Assembly: GCF_001078055.1 (NCBI RefSeq)
Contig: NZ_CP010777.1
Coordinates: 4,431,001-4,495,000, forward strand
DNA: 64,000 nucleotides
Source: Rufibacter radiotolerans
GTDB taxonomy: Bacteria; Bacteroidota; Bacteroidia; Cytophagales; Hymenobacteraceae
Direction: 5' to 3'
Shown: piece by piece, positions 31,125 through 40,366 of the stretch
Numbering within the stretch: position 1 is the first letter of the stretch
Layout: each line of letters begins with the position of its first letter
The notes under the pieces: generated by a model
Told to the model about the DNA's origin: nothing
The model's input: the letters and a program-made list of their open reading frames with translations, nothing else
Database searches by the model: none
Translations under genes and position numbers: made by a program

Positions 31125-32492
31125 TCAATACATCCTTGGCAAATCAATCCCTCTGATCTTCCTAAAGAGACTAATGGCGCTGCTATCCGTGAGGCCCGAG
31201 ATGAAGTCTGTGATGTTCAGGATCTTCTCATAGTTACTGGAGGAAAGCTGGCGTTGCGGGCCCAGGAACTGGTCAGGCACCAGGTCCAGGTACTTGCGGT
31301 GGCGGCCGGCGGTGGGGTCAAAGACGGCTTGCAGGAACGCATCTAAAAGTCCACCCAAAACCTCAAAGCCCGCGGCCTCAATCTCCAGAACGGGCCGGTG
31401 GCGGTAAATTCGGTCAATAGACACTTTCTTGATCTCATCCAGAGCCGGTTTCTGTGCCACGAGGTTGATGAGCGACTGGTCAAAGGTACCGTTCAGAATG
31501 GCCTCTTCATGCTCCAGGAAAATGCCGGCGCACTCATAAATGAGATTGCTGATAATGCGGGCGCGCCAGAGACCCAGCTGCTCGCGCTCGTCATGGAAGG
31601 TGATGCTGGAAGGCTTGCCCGCGGTCTCTTTCAGGAGAGGTTGCAAAAGGGCCTGCGCCTGCTCAAACGGGATAAGTCCCAGGCGGCAACCATCTTCAAA
31701 GTCAATAATGCGGTAACAGATGTCATCGGCGGCCTCTACCAGAAAGGCCATGGGGTGTCGGTGAAAGGCGTTCTGGCCCGCGGGGAGCATCCCTAACTCC
31801 TGGGCTATCTTGGTGAAATGGGTCTGTTCGGCCTGAAAGAAGCCGTATTTTTTCTCGCTTGCGTTCTTGGTGCCTATTACCACCTGGTCTGCCGGGCGCG
31901 GGTATTTGGTGAAGGTGGCCAGTGTGCTGTAGGTGAGGCGCATGCCGCAGGAACCGCTACTCTGACCGGGGTGCGTGTGGGTAAGAATCCTGAAACCGGC
32001 GGCGTTGCCCTCAAAGTTACGCAGGTCTTCGGCCTGGGCCGGGGTAAGGTCTTGCAGAAAGGAAACGGCCTGCGGACTTCTGAAGTAAGCGGAGATGGCG
32101 TCTTCGCCGGAGTGCCCGAAGGGAGGGTTGCCAATGTCATGGGCCAGGCAGGCGGCCGCCACCATATCGCCAAAGTCAGACTCCAGCATGCTGGGGTGCG
32201 CCTGCAGAATGGCCGGGTGGCGCTCCAGAATGGTTTTGCCTACCAGCCGGCCCAGAGAACGGCCTACGCAGGAAGTCTCCAGGCTATGCGTGAGCCGGTT
32301 GTGCACAAAGTCGCTTTCGGGCATGGGCAACACCTGGGTCTTGTTCTGCAGGCGCCGGAAGGGCGTAGAGAACACCAGGCGGTCATAATCGCGTTGGAAC
32401 TCGCCGCGCACGGCCTCATCGGTGGCGTACTGCGGGGTTTGGGCGTCAAAGCGTTTCTTGGAGATCAGGCGCTCCCAGGTCATCTGTGGCAT
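31125..32492 (-). CDS. dgt: Deoxyguanosinetriphosphate triphosphohydrolase
   Basis: An HD-domain enzyme that cleaves dGTP (or other dNTPs) to deoxynucleoside and triphosphate and so shapes dNTP pools. The 455-aa protein has FRRLQNKTQV, RLTHSLETSCVGR (first HD histidine) and CLAHDIGNPPFGHSGEDAI (HD pair and the following His/Asp). The C-terminal DEIKKVSIDRIYRH matches dGTPase-like proteins. The ATG at 32492 is preferred to a TTG four codons upstream; a third start at 32483 is also possible. Converges with purU. Confidence 0.92.
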   Translation of the reverse strand: MPQMTWERLISKKRFDAQTPQYATDEAVRGEFQRDYDRLVFSTPFRRLQNKTQVLPMPESDFVHNRLTHSLETSCVGRSLGRLVGKTILERHPAILQAHPSMLESDFGDMVAAACLAHDIGNPPFGHSGEDAISAYFRSPQAVSFLQDLTPAQAEDLRNFEGNAAGFRILTHTHPGQSSGSCGMRLTYSTLATFTKYPRPADQVVIGTKNASEKKYGFFQAEQTHFTKIAQELGMLPAGQNAFHRHPMAFLVEAADDICYRIIDFEDGCRLGLIPFEQAQALLQPLLKETAGKPSSITFHDEREQLGLWRARIISNLIYECAGIFLEHEEAILNGTFDQSLINLVAQKPALDEIKKVSIDRIYRHRPVLEIEAAGFEVLGGLLDAFLQAVFDPTAGRHRKYLDLVPDQFLGPQRQLSSSNYEKILNITDFISGLTDSSAISLFRKIRGIDLPRMY

Positions 32493-32570
32493 GGCTATAG
32501 GCAAAGCCCTAAACTACGGCCGCCCCGCGTCCAAAGCAAGCAGAAAGTACCCGCCCGGGAAAGCATTCCC

Positions 32571-32607
32571 GTTTTGGGGCCGTTTTCAGGAAAACAGCCC
32601 CAAAACA
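32571..32607. repeat. Family A palindromic repeat
   Basis: Arms GTTTTGGGGC-GTTTTC / GAAAAC-GCCCCAAAAC with a single internal mismatch, 9 bases from the metalloprotease stop codon. Confidence 0.85.
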
Positions 32608-32616
32608 GAAACGCCT

Positions 32617-34758
32617 TTAGTCTTGCTTATCTATTTTGACATACCGGATAGTGCCGCTCTCGCGTTTAGACTGCCACATGATGAGGTACAGCCCCTGGCC
32701 GGCCAATGGCAGGGTAAGCTCATAGCGGTTAGACTGCGGCACCACGTTCACAGACACTACCCCAAAAATACGGCCGGTAAGGTCATAGATGGTCAGTTTT
32801 ACGTTGTCGGCCTCTGTGGTGTTAAAGTACAGGAAGGTTTTTCTGCCCCCGGGGTTAGGCGCCAGTTGCCGCACAAAGGAGGGGCCGGTTACCTGCACTA
32901 CCTCAGAATACTCCAGCGTGCCGTTGGTCCTAATCAGCCGCAGGCGGTAATAGGTAAGGGCCGGGAACGGGTTGGGGTCAATGAACTGGTAAGACCTGGG
33001 CGAAGTGGAGTTTCCGCTGGCGGGCACCGTGCCAATTTGGGTATAGGTAATGCCGTCTTCGCTTCGTTCCACAGCAAACTCGGTGAGGCCGGTCTCGGTC
33101 TCGGTGGTCCATTTCAATATTACCTGGTTGTTGGAGAACTCACCGGTAAGTTTAAGCTGCTCTACCGGTATGGCGCAGGCATTGGCGGGTTTGGGCACCA
33201 TTTTGGCCACATTGCAGGGAGGGGCGGTGGCGCTCAGGGCCATCACGTAATTTCCGCCGGCAATATCGTTTTCGGGGTTGAGCGTACGAGAAGACTGCCC
33301 CCTTGACACGGCGTAGTGCATAACGGCCCTAGGTAAGATAAGGTGGCTTAACTGATGGCCGTGCCCTAGCTCATGCACCACCACGCTCTGGAAATCATAT
33401 TGGGTGTTGGTGGCTACGTTAGGGCCATACTGCCAGTCACTGCGTTGGGCAAATTCCATGTCAATTTCATCTACCCAGAAGTTAACCACGGTGCCCTGTA
33501 TACAACCCCGGTAACGGCTGATGGTGCGCCCCAGCACGTTAGCGGGCAAATCACCGGAAGAGGCGAAGCGCACGGCGTTCACGTCATCATCTGCCGTAGT
33601 GGCAATAGGCGAATTAGAGGCGGTTACCCAATTGATGAAGGTTTTGCAGGACCACTCGTTCATGGCGCGCTTGAACGCGTGCAGCGCCGGGGTGTTGCTC
33701 TCAAAGCTGGCCCCAAACCGGAACGTGTAGCCGCCTAGCCCATTCTGGGAAATCAGCCGGGGCTGAAAACTCTGCGAGACAATGTTACGGGCTTTGTCTT
33801 CATACTCCACGTTGGAGACCGCATAGATAATGCTGAGCGGCGCCGCCGAAGTGGCAGTATTGGGATCACTGTTGACTACCCGGAACGTGCCGGTGCCGGC
33901 GGTTCCCCCATCAATGGCCTGGCTTGGCACCTTTACCTTGATCTCGTTGTCTGACCAACTGACGTAGTCAGTGTCCAGGGGCTTGATAAAGGAGGTGCCG
34001 CCGTCATCTGCGTCCCGGAACTCTACGTAGCCGCTGCCGCGGGTAGTGCCGAAGTTAGTGCCCGTGATGGTGAGTACATCGCCGGTGCCGGCCCTAAGAC
34101 TAAGCGGACTGAAACCGGTGATCAAGGGAATAAGCCGACGCTGGTTGGTGGGGGCTTTCTTAGGGGCCAGGGCTTCGGCCAACTCTGGGTTGGCCTTCAC
34201 TGTGCGCATGGCCGCCCCAGATAAACGGGTCAGGGAGCCGTAGACTTCCAGGGGAATAGACGCATATTTCTGGAAAGGATCACGCGCAGTACCTTGCCCC
34301 AGGTCATACTTAATGAAGCCTTGCATGCTCCCTACCACCGCGTAGCGGGCATTCTTGGTTTTAGATTTCTGCAGGAAGAAAACGCCCTGCTGCTGGATTT
34401 TCAGTTGAAGGGTAGCCGAGTACACATGCAGGTCCATATCTACCCGGCCGCCTTCGGTGATGATCTCCACCTGGCTGCCCGAAGGGGTTCCCTTGAAGAC
34501 CTTGTATACTTCCACCTGGTGGGCGGTGTAGATGTTCTCGTGCTTGTCGTCCCAGAAGGAGCGTTGGCTGATTACCTTGCCCTCTACCACTGCCTCAGAG
34601 GTTTGCACGCGCTCCTCCAAAGACAAGGGAATCAACAGGCAGGTCTCCTGCGCAAAAGCGGCGGAGAGAGGTATCATCCAGAGACCAACGGCCAGCAGGC
34701 AGGCCGTTGCCAGACGTTTTTGAAAACGAAAAAATGGGTGGGTAAACCGGTGTTTCAT
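32617..34758 (-). CDS. Secreted zinc metalloprotease with IPT/TIG domain and T9SS sorting tail
   Basis: A 713-aa exported protein. After a signal peptide (residues 12-36) comes a beta domain of about 150 residues, an IPT/TIG domain (about 205-300; PLITGFSPLSLRAGTGDVLT, ITGTNFG), a matrixin-like protease domain with zinc motif HELGHGHQLSHL (HExxHxxxxxH), a fibronectin-III-like domain (VILKWTTETETGLTEFAVER) and a C-terminal type IX sorting domain (LAPNPGGRKTFLYF, YDLTGRIF, GQGLYLIMW). The tail predicts export through the type IX system, with the protein secreted or attached to the surface. Family M10/M12-like peptidases need the Glu of HELGH, present. Substrate unknown. Confidence 0.87.
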   Translation of the reverse strand: MKHRFTHPFFRFQKRLATACLLAVGLWMIPLSAAFAQETCLLIPLSLEERVQTSEAVVEGKVISQRSFWDDKHENIYTAHQVEVYKVFKGTPSGSQVEIITEGGRVDMDLHVYSATLQLKIQQQGVFFLQKSKTKNARYAVVGSMQGFIKYDLGQGTARDPFQKYASIPLEVYGSLTRLSGAAMRTVKANPELAEALAPKKAPTNQRRLIPLITGFSPLSLRAGTGDVLTITGTNFGTTRGSGYVEFRDADDGGTSFIKPLDTDYVSWSDNEIKVKVPSQAIDGGTAGTGTFRVVNSDPNTATSAAPLSIIYAVSNVEYEDKARNIVSQSFQPRLISQNGLGGYTFRFGASFESNTPALHAFKRAMNEWSCKTFINWVTASNSPIATTADDDVNAVRFASSGDLPANVLGRTISRYRGCIQGTVVNFWVDEIDMEFAQRSDWQYGPNVATNTQYDFQSVVVHELGHGHQLSHLILPRAVMHYAVSRGQSSRTLNPENDIAGGNYVMALSATAPPCNVAKMVPKPANACAIPVEQLKLTGEFSNNQVILKWTTETETGLTEFAVERSEDGITYTQIGTVPASGNSTSPRSYQFIDPNPFPALTYYRLRLIRTNGTLEYSEVVQVTGPSFVRQLAPNPGGRKTFLYFNTTEADNVKLTIYDLTGRIFGVVSVNVVPQSNRYELTLPLAGQGLYLIMWQSKRESGTIRYVKIDKQD

Positions 34759-35024
34759 GATGACCGCTTATTAACTGATCCTGAATGTCTGTGTGGGGCA
34801 ACCTGTCATCCAGCCTGAAAAGCTACTGGATAGATTGTGGGATTGCAATATAGCTACGGATTATATTACCTGTATGGATGGCAGAAGAATGCTTTGGCTA
34901 AAAAAAAGTTAAGGCACCTACCCCTAAAGGATAAATGCCTTAACCAAGCTAAACAGAAACTACTTCAATAATAGAAACGGAGGCACATACTTGCGTATTG
35001 TAGGGCACCCCAAAAATTGCGTCT

Positions 35025-35060
35025 GTTTCAGGCCTGTTTTCTGAAAAACGGCCCTGAAAC
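35025..35060. repeat. Family A palindromic repeat
   Basis: GTTTCAGGCCTGTTTT paired with AAAACGGCCCTGAAAC; the TTTCAGG/CCTGAAA ends pair although they differ from the common TTTTAAG form. Confidence 0.8.
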
Positions 35061-35150
35061 GGCTTTGCGTTTACAGGACAGGGTGCGGTGGGCGAGCTAA
35101 TGGAAAGCTTTTGAAAAGAGGATTTGACCCAAGGCCCTGATAAAACGCAA

Positions 35151-35179
35151 AGGGATCTGGCCGTTCTGGCCAGATCCCT
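35151..35179. terminator. Hairpin, possible minus-strand terminator
   Basis: Arms AGGGATCTGGCC / GGCCAGATCCCT, GTTCT loop. On the minus strand TTTGCGTTTT follows, so it may end the YciI-like transcript. Confidence 0.55.
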
Positions 35180-35261
35180 CTGGTATTTTCACAACAACTA
35201 TTTTGCCCCTAAAACGCAGGGAGTTGCCGGTATATTGTGCAGTTGTAAAAATTTATTTTCC

Positions 35262-35300
35262 TTTTTGGGGCTGTTTTCCTGAAAACGGTCTCAAAACAGG
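35262..35300. repeat. Family A palindromic repeat
   Basis: TTTTTGGGGCTGTTTTC / GAAAACGGTCTCAAAACAG, one base before the stop of the YciI-like gene. Confidence 0.75.
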
Positions 35301-35301
35301 T

Positions 35302-35703
35302 TTACTGGAGCTTGGTACCCTTCTGCGAGTACCAAGGGTGCAGCTCCATGATAAGCCTGCCTGACTTTACGGCCGGGTCTGCCTCAGTAAGCGCCTTGGC
35401 TTCTTCCATGGTTTTTACATTGAAGATAAAGATGCCGCGCAGGTCACCGTCATCCATAAAGGGGCCGGCCATGGTCAGCTTTCCTTCGGCGGCCATCTTG
35501 TTAATGTGGGCCATGTGCGCTTCCTGAATTTTGGCGGCGGTAAGTGAGTCATGGGTGCGATTGGGGCCTTTCTTCAGGAACGCCATGTAATAGGTTTTCA
35601 TCTGGCCGTCCTTAGGTTCTTGGTAGGCTGGTTTGGTCTGGGCGCTGGCCGTGCCCGCGAAGGCCAGAAGGAGGAAAAGGAAAAAGATTCGGGTTAGCTT
35701 CAT
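35302..35703 (-). CDS. Exported YciI-like protein
   Basis: A 133-aa protein with a signal peptide (ending TASAQ) in front of a YciI/YCII-related dimeric alpha-beta barrel domain (YYMAFLKKGPNRTH, EAHMAHINKMAAEGKLTMAG, FMDDGDLRGIFIFNV, ALTEADPAVKSGRLIMELHPW). The conserved His and Asp of YCII proteins (HMAHI, DPAV) are present. Most YciI proteins are cytosolic; a periplasmic variant is a known but uncharacterised form in Bacteroidota. Function unknown. Divergent from the two-gene membrane operon. Confidence 0.83.
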   Translation of the reverse strand: MKLTRIFFLFLLLAFAGTASAQTKPAYQEPKDGQMKTYYMAFLKKGPNRTHDSLTAAKIQEAHMAHINKMAAEGKLTMAGPFMDDGDLRGIFIFNVKTMEEAKALTEADPAVKSGRLIMELHPWYSQKGTKLQ

Positions 35704-35875
35704 AGAAGTAATTAGGATGGTGAATCAGATAAGTTCGGTTATGCGAAAGCCTGTATAAGCCAGCCAAAAGGTACGGAATAAACCAGTATAGTGGAAAGGC
35801 GGGGGCAGGGCTGGCCGCCCGGTAATTGGGAAAATCTCCTGCTTTTCTCTAATATAGGTGCAGAAAGCCTTTGTG

Positions 35876-36340
35876 ATGCGTATGCCTTCCCGTTTCCGGC
35901 GTCTTCTTTGTCTGCAAGTTTTGGTGGTGGTGAGCATCGTGGGGTCCTTGCTGTCTTCTTTCGCCTTGATCAAGGGCTGGGGCGAACTCTATCCTTTTGC
36001 TAACTGGAAGCTTTTCACGCAGCCCCGCGGCAGTGATAACCACTACAGCACCTACCGCATCTACACCCGCCAGGCGGGGCAGGCTAGCTTTCAGCGACAG
36101 GCTGTGCGGGCCACCCGTACCTTTGACCCAGACGACTACGTGTATACCCTGGACTACTGGGTGAACCGTACCCTGGCAGATACTACTAACACCACCCAAA
36201 GCCGCGAAAAGCTACGCACGCTGGTCCAATACCTGCACCCAAATGCCGGGGAGTACCGCATTGTAAGGGAAACCGCTACGGTGCAGGCCCTGTTACACCA
36301 CCCCGAAAATTTTAAAGCCGATACCGTTGCCCGTTTCTAA
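35876..36340 (+). CDS. Hypothetical anchored protein, first gene of a membrane pair
   Basis: A 154-aa protein with one N-terminal membrane helix (LLCLQVLVVVSIVGSLLSSF) and an extracytoplasmic part (GWGELYPFANWKLFTQPRGS, YRIYTRQAG, DYVYTLDYWVNRTL). The ATG at 35876 was taken; a GTG at 35858 would add six residues. I recognise no family. Its stop codon overlaps the start of the next gene by 14 bases, so the two are translationally coupled and probably work together. Confidence 0.7.
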   Translation: MRMPSRFRRLLCLQVLVVVSIVGSLLSSFALIKGWGELYPFANWKLFTQPRGSDNHYSTYRIYTRQAGQASFQRQAVRATRTFDPDDYVYTLDYWVNRTLADTTNTTQSREKLRTLVQYLHPNAGEYRIVRETATVQALLHHPENFKADTVARF

Positions 36341-37469
36341 CGCCACCGCCCAAACGCGCGGGAAGCTCACGGAAAGCAGCCTGCAAAACCGGTACCTGCG
36401 CGCCGTGGTTGATTTCTTCTACGCCGAGCAGGCGCTTAGGCTGTTCACGTTTGTGTGGCTGTACTGGGCCCTGGAGAAATATGTGCTGTACCTGCAACGG
36501 CCGGCCGATCTGTTTGAGCCGTTGACTTTAGTTGGTAAGCTAGTAGCCCCAGAGTTGCCAGCCAAAGAGCTTTTCTGGACGGTAGCGGCAGTCTGTGCGG
36601 TGGCCAACCTAGTGAAACTGTTCCATAAAAAAAGCTTAGTGTTGCAGGCGGTCCTGGCTGCCGGGTTGCTATGGATGAATCTGGTGCTATGGAGTTACGG
36701 GTATCTGCCCCACGTGAACCATCTGTTTCTGCTGGCCCACCTTTTTCTGGTGTTTGTGGTGGTAGAGGCACCCGCCAAAAATCACCCCGACCGGGTGCAG
36801 TATGCTAGTATCAATTGGTTTTATTTCGGGTTGCTGTTTGTGTACACGTTGTCGGGGCTGTGGAAGATAGCGGCGCTGGGCAAGAAACTTATTTCTGCAT
36901 CCACAGATGTGCATTGGCTCAAACCTGAGGCGGCGCTCTATAACGCAGTGGTCAGTTTCCGGGACTATGACCAGCCATTTACCATGGCACAGTTGTACAC
37001 AGATTTTCCGTGGGTGTGGCAACTGGGCTTTTTAGTGATAGTGTACGTGCTCACTTCGGCGGTAGCCGCGGCCTGGCACTCGCCGCTAAGGCCTTGGGTA
37101 GGTGGTTTCCTGGTGCTGTTTCACCTCATTAACCAGTTTGCCTTCCTTATTTTCTTTGTAGTAGCCTGCCTCACGCTGGTTTGTCTGTTTTTCCCGTATG
37201 GGTTGCTGTTCCGCCAGTACAGGCAGAAGTTGGCGGTGCCTGTGCGGGTGAACTTTGAAGGGAAGGGGAACCAGGCCCGCTACCGGCTGCAATACCAACA
37301 GCAAGATCAGGAAGAAGTGTTTACTGACTTTGAGGCCTATCGGCAGCGGCTTTTAGACAGCAATTATTATCTGGCAGGGCTGCTGTATCTGCCCGGCGTG
37401 AAAGCAGTCACCAGGCTTTGGTGGAAGTTATTGCCGGGGGCGAAAGGAAATAAACCGCCGGCTGTTTAA
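36327..37469 (+). CDS. Polytopic membrane protein, probable TTG start, 380 aa
   Basis: Seven to eight hydrophobic segments (FVWLYWALEKYVLYL, VLQAVLAAGLLWMNLVLW, LFLLAHLFLVFVVV, FYFGLLFVYTLSGLW, WQLGFLVIVYVLTSAVA, LFHLINQFAFLIFFVVACLT), then a soluble C-terminal tail. The topology and the YFGLLFVYTLSGLWKI segment recall HTTM or vitamin-K-carboxylase-like proteins, but key residues cannot be matched, so the family stays open. No ATG exists before residue 113; TTG at 36327, inside the 3' end of the previous gene, is the most likely start. The coupling suggests a two-protein membrane complex. Confidence 0.7.
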   Translation: MPVSNATAQTRGKLTESSLQNRYLRAVVDFFYAEQALRLFTFVWLYWALEKYVLYLQRPADLFEPLTLVGKLVAPELPAKELFWTVAAVCAVANLVKLFHKKSLVLQAVLAAGLLWMNLVLWSYGYLPHVNHLFLLAHLFLVFVVVEAPAKNHPDRVQYASINWFYFGLLFVYTLSGLWKIAALGKKLISASTDVHWLKPEAALYNAVVSFRDYDQPFTMAQLYTDFPWVWQLGFLVIVYVLTSAVAAAWHSPLRPWVGGFLVLFHLINQFAFLIFFVVACLTLVCLFFPYGLLFRQYRQKLAVPVRVNFEGKGNQARYRLQYQQQDQEEVFTDFEAYRQRLLDSNYYLAGLLYLPGVKAVTRLWWKLLPGAKGNKPPAV

Positions 37470-37568
37470 TTTTGGAATAAGAGCCTGTGCCAGGCCTCCA
37501 GCACTAGACCTGGCGGCAAGCTTATGCATCTTTCTTTCTTGTAATCAAGTACATTAACACCAAGCGCT

Positions 37569-39761
37569 ATGAACAAGACCTCTGTATTCGTTTGTATTGC
37601 TGCGTTGGCAGCAATGACCGGCTGTAAAACCAGCCCGGCACCCAGTTCGGGAGCCAGTGCCAGCACCACCCCACCGGCCGAAGCGCCCGCGGTGGCTACC
37701 AAACCTTCCCTTATGTACCCCAAAACCGAGAAAATAAACCACGTTGACACCTACCACGGCACCCAGGTGCCTGACCCGTACCGCTGGCTGGAAGCCGATA
37801 CCGCCAAAAACGTGGCGGAATGGGTGAAGGCGCAGAACAAGGTCACCTTTGATTACCTGGCTAAGATCCCCTTCCGGGAGCAGATCAAGGAACGCCTTAC
37901 CAAGCTCTGGAACTACCCTAAATACGGGGCTCCCTTCCGCGAAGGCGCCTATTACTATTTCACCAAGAACGACGGCCTCCAGAACCAGGCCGTGATATAC
38001 CGCCAGAAAGGCCTGGACGGCACCCCCGAACTGTTCCTGGACCCCAACAAACTGTCCGCCGACGGGACCACTTCCCTGGGTAGCCTGGACTTCAGCAAAG
38101 ACGCCAGGTACGCCGTTTACACCACCTCCACGGGCGGCTCAGACTGGCGCGATGCCTATGTGCTGGATGTGGCCACCGGTAAAAAACTGTCAGATGAGTT
38201 GCACTGGATCAAGTTCTCGGGCACCAGCTGGCACAAGGACGGGTTCTTCTACAGCCGTTACGCCGAGCCCACCAAAGGCTCCAAGATGGCCAACAAGAAT
38301 GAGTACCACAAAGTGTACTACCACAAAGTAGGCACACCGCAAAGCCAGGACAAACTCATCTGGGAAGCCAAGCAATACCCGTTGCGTCTGCTCTTCGCCA
38401 GTACCACCGAGGACGAGAAATACCTGATCCTTACCGCCTCTGAGGGAACCAGCAACAACTCACTGTACGTGAAGGACCTGAGTAAACCCAACAGTCCCAT
38501 TGTGCCGCTGGTAGAGACCTTTGACAAAGAATACGGCGTGGTGGAGAACATAGGCGACAAGCTCATTGTAGTCACCAATCAGGGCGCGCCCAAGTACAAG
38601 CTCATCCAGATAGACCTGAAGAAACCACAGCCTGCCAACTGGAAAACCCTGGTAGCGGAGACCGATAATGTGCTAGGTGGGGTAGATTTAGTAGGCGGCC
38701 GCCTAATCCTGAACTACATGAAAGACGCCGCCACGCTGGTGCGCGTGCATGACACCAACGGCAAATGGCTGCATGACGTGCAACTGCCCACGCTAGGCTC
38801 AGCCGCCGGATTCAGCGGCAAGAAGGAAGACAAGACCGTTTTCTACACGTTCAACTCGTTTACCTACCCTAGCGCCGTGTACCAATATGACATTGCCAGC
38901 AATAAATCTACTCTCTACCGCAAGGCGGAGGTAGATGTGGACATGGAGGCCTATGAAACCAAACAGGTCTTCTACCCGAGCAAGGACGGCACCAAGATTC
39001 CTATGTTCATTGTGCACAAGAAAGGCTTAGCCCTGAACGGCGATAACCCCACCTACCTCTATGCCTACGGCGGATTTAACGCCTCTACTACCCCCGGATT
39101 CAGCATCTCGCGCATGCTGTGGCTGGAGAACGGCGGCGTGCTGGCCATTGCCAACATACGCGGCGGCGGGGAATACGGCGAGGCCTGGCACAAAGCGGGC
39201 ATGACCCCTAACAAGCAAAACGTGTTTGATGACTTCATCGCGGCCGCGGAGTACCTGAGAGACCAGAAATATACGGCACCGCAGAAACTGGCCATTGCCG
39301 GTGGTTCTAACGGTGGGTTGCTTATTGGTGCCGTAGCCAACCAGCGCCCAGACCTGTTCAAGGTGGCTCTGCCCGCCGTGGGCGTGATGGATATGCTGCG
39401 GTTCCATAAGTTCACCATTGGCTGGGCCTGGGTACCCGAATACGGTTCCTCAGATGACGCGGCGCAGTTTCAGAACCTCATGGCCTTCTCGCCTATTCAC
39501 AACATCAAAGAGGGCGTGAGCTACCCGGCCACCCTGGTCACCACCGCCGACCATGACGACCGCGTGGTGCCGGCCCACTCGTTCAAGTACATTGCCACGC
39601 TCCAGGAGAAAGGCGCAGGGCCCAACCCCTACCTGATCAGGGTAGACGTGAAAGCCGGCCACGGCGCCGGTAAATCCACCACCGCCCAGATTGCCGAGGC
39701 CGCCGATGTGTGGTCGTTCACCTTCTACAACATGGGCGTGAACCCCTACGCGACTAAATAA
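37569..39761 (+). CDS. Prolyl oligopeptidase (S9A) lipoprotein
   Basis: A 730-aa serine peptidase that cleaves short peptides after proline. The N-terminus has a lipobox (MTGC, Cys19) and a Ser/Ala/Pro-rich linker, so it is a periplasmic or outer-membrane lipoprotein. Residues about 55-110 form the catalytic-lid start (DPYRWLEADTAKNVAEW); a seven-bladed propeller spans about 110-450; the hydrolase domain follows with nucleophile Ser580 (GGSNGGLL), Asp in DHDDRVVPAHSF and His in VKAGHGAGK. The GGGEYGEAWHKAG segment is typical of S9A. Full length. A short terminator follows. Confidence 0.95.
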   Translation: MNKTSVFVCIAALAAMTGCKTSPAPSSGASASTTPPAEAPAVATKPSLMYPKTEKINHVDTYHGTQVPDPYRWLEADTAKNVAEWVKAQNKVTFDYLAKIPFREQIKERLTKLWNYPKYGAPFREGAYYYFTKNDGLQNQAVIYRQKGLDGTPELFLDPNKLSADGTTSLGSLDFSKDARYAVYTTSTGGSDWRDAYVLDVATGKKLSDELHWIKFSGTSWHKDGFFYSRYAEPTKGSKMANKNEYHKVYYHKVGTPQSQDKLIWEAKQYPLRLLFASTTEDEKYLILTASEGTSNNSLYVKDLSKPNSPIVPLVETFDKEYGVVENIGDKLIVVTNQGAPKYKLIQIDLKKPQPANWKTLVAETDNVLGGVDLVGGRLILNYMKDAATLVRVHDTNGKWLHDVQLPTLGSAAGFSGKKEDKTVFYTFNSFTYPSAVYQYDIASNKSTLYRKAEVDVDMEAYETKQVFYPSKDGTKIPMFIVHKKGLALNGDNPTYLYAYGGFNASTTPGFSISRMLWLENGGVLAIANIRGGGEYGEAWHKAGMTPNKQNVFDDFIAAAEYLRDQKYTAPQKLAIAGGSNGGLLIGAVANQRPDLFKVALPAVGVMDMLRFHKFTIGWAWVPEYGSSDDAAQFQNLMAFSPIHNIKEGVSYPATLVTTADHDDRVVPAHSFKYIATLQEKGAGPNPYLIRVDVKAGHGAGKSTTAQIAEAADVWSFTFYNMGVNPYATK

Positions 39762-39778
39762 CACGTCTGCAAAAAGAG

Positions 39779-39806
39779 AAGCCGGGGCCTATGCTCCGGC
39801 TTTTTT
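39779..39806 (+). terminator. Terminator of the prolyl oligopeptidase gene
   Basis: Arms AAGCCGGGGC / GCTCCGGCTT (one G-T wobble), CTAT loop, then TTTTATT. Confidence 0.85.
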
Positions 39807-39868
39807 ATTGAAAGGCGGGTATTGTAACTTGCGCCTCGCCCGCCGGGCGAATTAACCAAAGAAAGACC

Positions 39869-40345
39869 ATGAGTGTAACCGTTACCATAAGAAAAGGAAT
39901 CGAGGCTGACCTGCCCGGCGTACATGCCCTGATTGTAGAACTGGCCGTGTTTGAAAAAGCCCCTAATGAAGTAACCAATACCGTAGAGGACATGCGCCGC
40001 GACGGCTTCGGGGACCAGCCTATCTTTGAGTTCTACGTGGCCGACTCTGTGGAGAAAGGCATTGTGGGGATTGCGCTGTACTACACGGCTTACTCCACCT
40101 GGAAGGGCAAGATGCTGTTCCTGGAAGACATTGTGGTCACGGAGACCCTCCGGCGCCAAGGCATAGGCCGCCAGCTGTTCAACGCCGTGGCGGAGGCTGC
40201 CAAGGAAGGGCATTACAAACGCATGAAATGGCAGGTGCTGGACTGGAACGAGCCCGCCATCAATTTTTATCGCAGCATAGGCGCCGACCTGGACGGGGAA
40301 TGGATCAACTGTAACCTAAGCGAGCAGCAACTGCAGCAGTTGTAA
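39869..40345 (+). CDS. GNAT N-acetyltransferase (SSAT-like)
   Basis: A 158-aa acetyl-CoA-dependent acetyltransferase. N-terminal strand TIRKGIEADLPGVHALI, then ALYYTAYSTWKGKMLFLEDIVV, acetyl-CoA loop RRQGIGRQLFNAV and the C-terminal DWNEPAINFYRSIGA. The YSTW-GK-LFLEDI signature is that of the spermidine/spermine or thialysine acetyltransferase subgroup, so a polyamine-like or lysine-analogue amine is a reasonable substrate guess. Cytosolic. Converges with the DUF4286 gene. Confidence 0.9.
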   Translation: MSVTVTIRKGIEADLPGVHALIVELAVFEKAPNEVTNTVEDMRRDGFGDQPIFEFYVADSVEKGIVGIALYYTAYSTWKGKMLFLEDIVVTETLRRQGIGRQLFNAVAEAAKEGHYKRMKWQVLDWNEPAINFYRSIGADLDGEWINCNLSEQQLQQL

Positions 40346-40366
40346 AATCTATATAACTAATACTTA

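Larger units (their letters stand above)
34759..35301. other. 543-bp non-coding gap
   Basis: Between two tandem minus-strand genes. It contains two family A repeats (35025-35060 and 35262-35300) and a 12-bp hairpin (35151-35179). The rest, partly A/T-rich near 34850-34980, shows no credible gene. It probably holds the metalloprotease promoter; I could not place a TAnnTTTG element with confidence. Confidence 0.7.
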
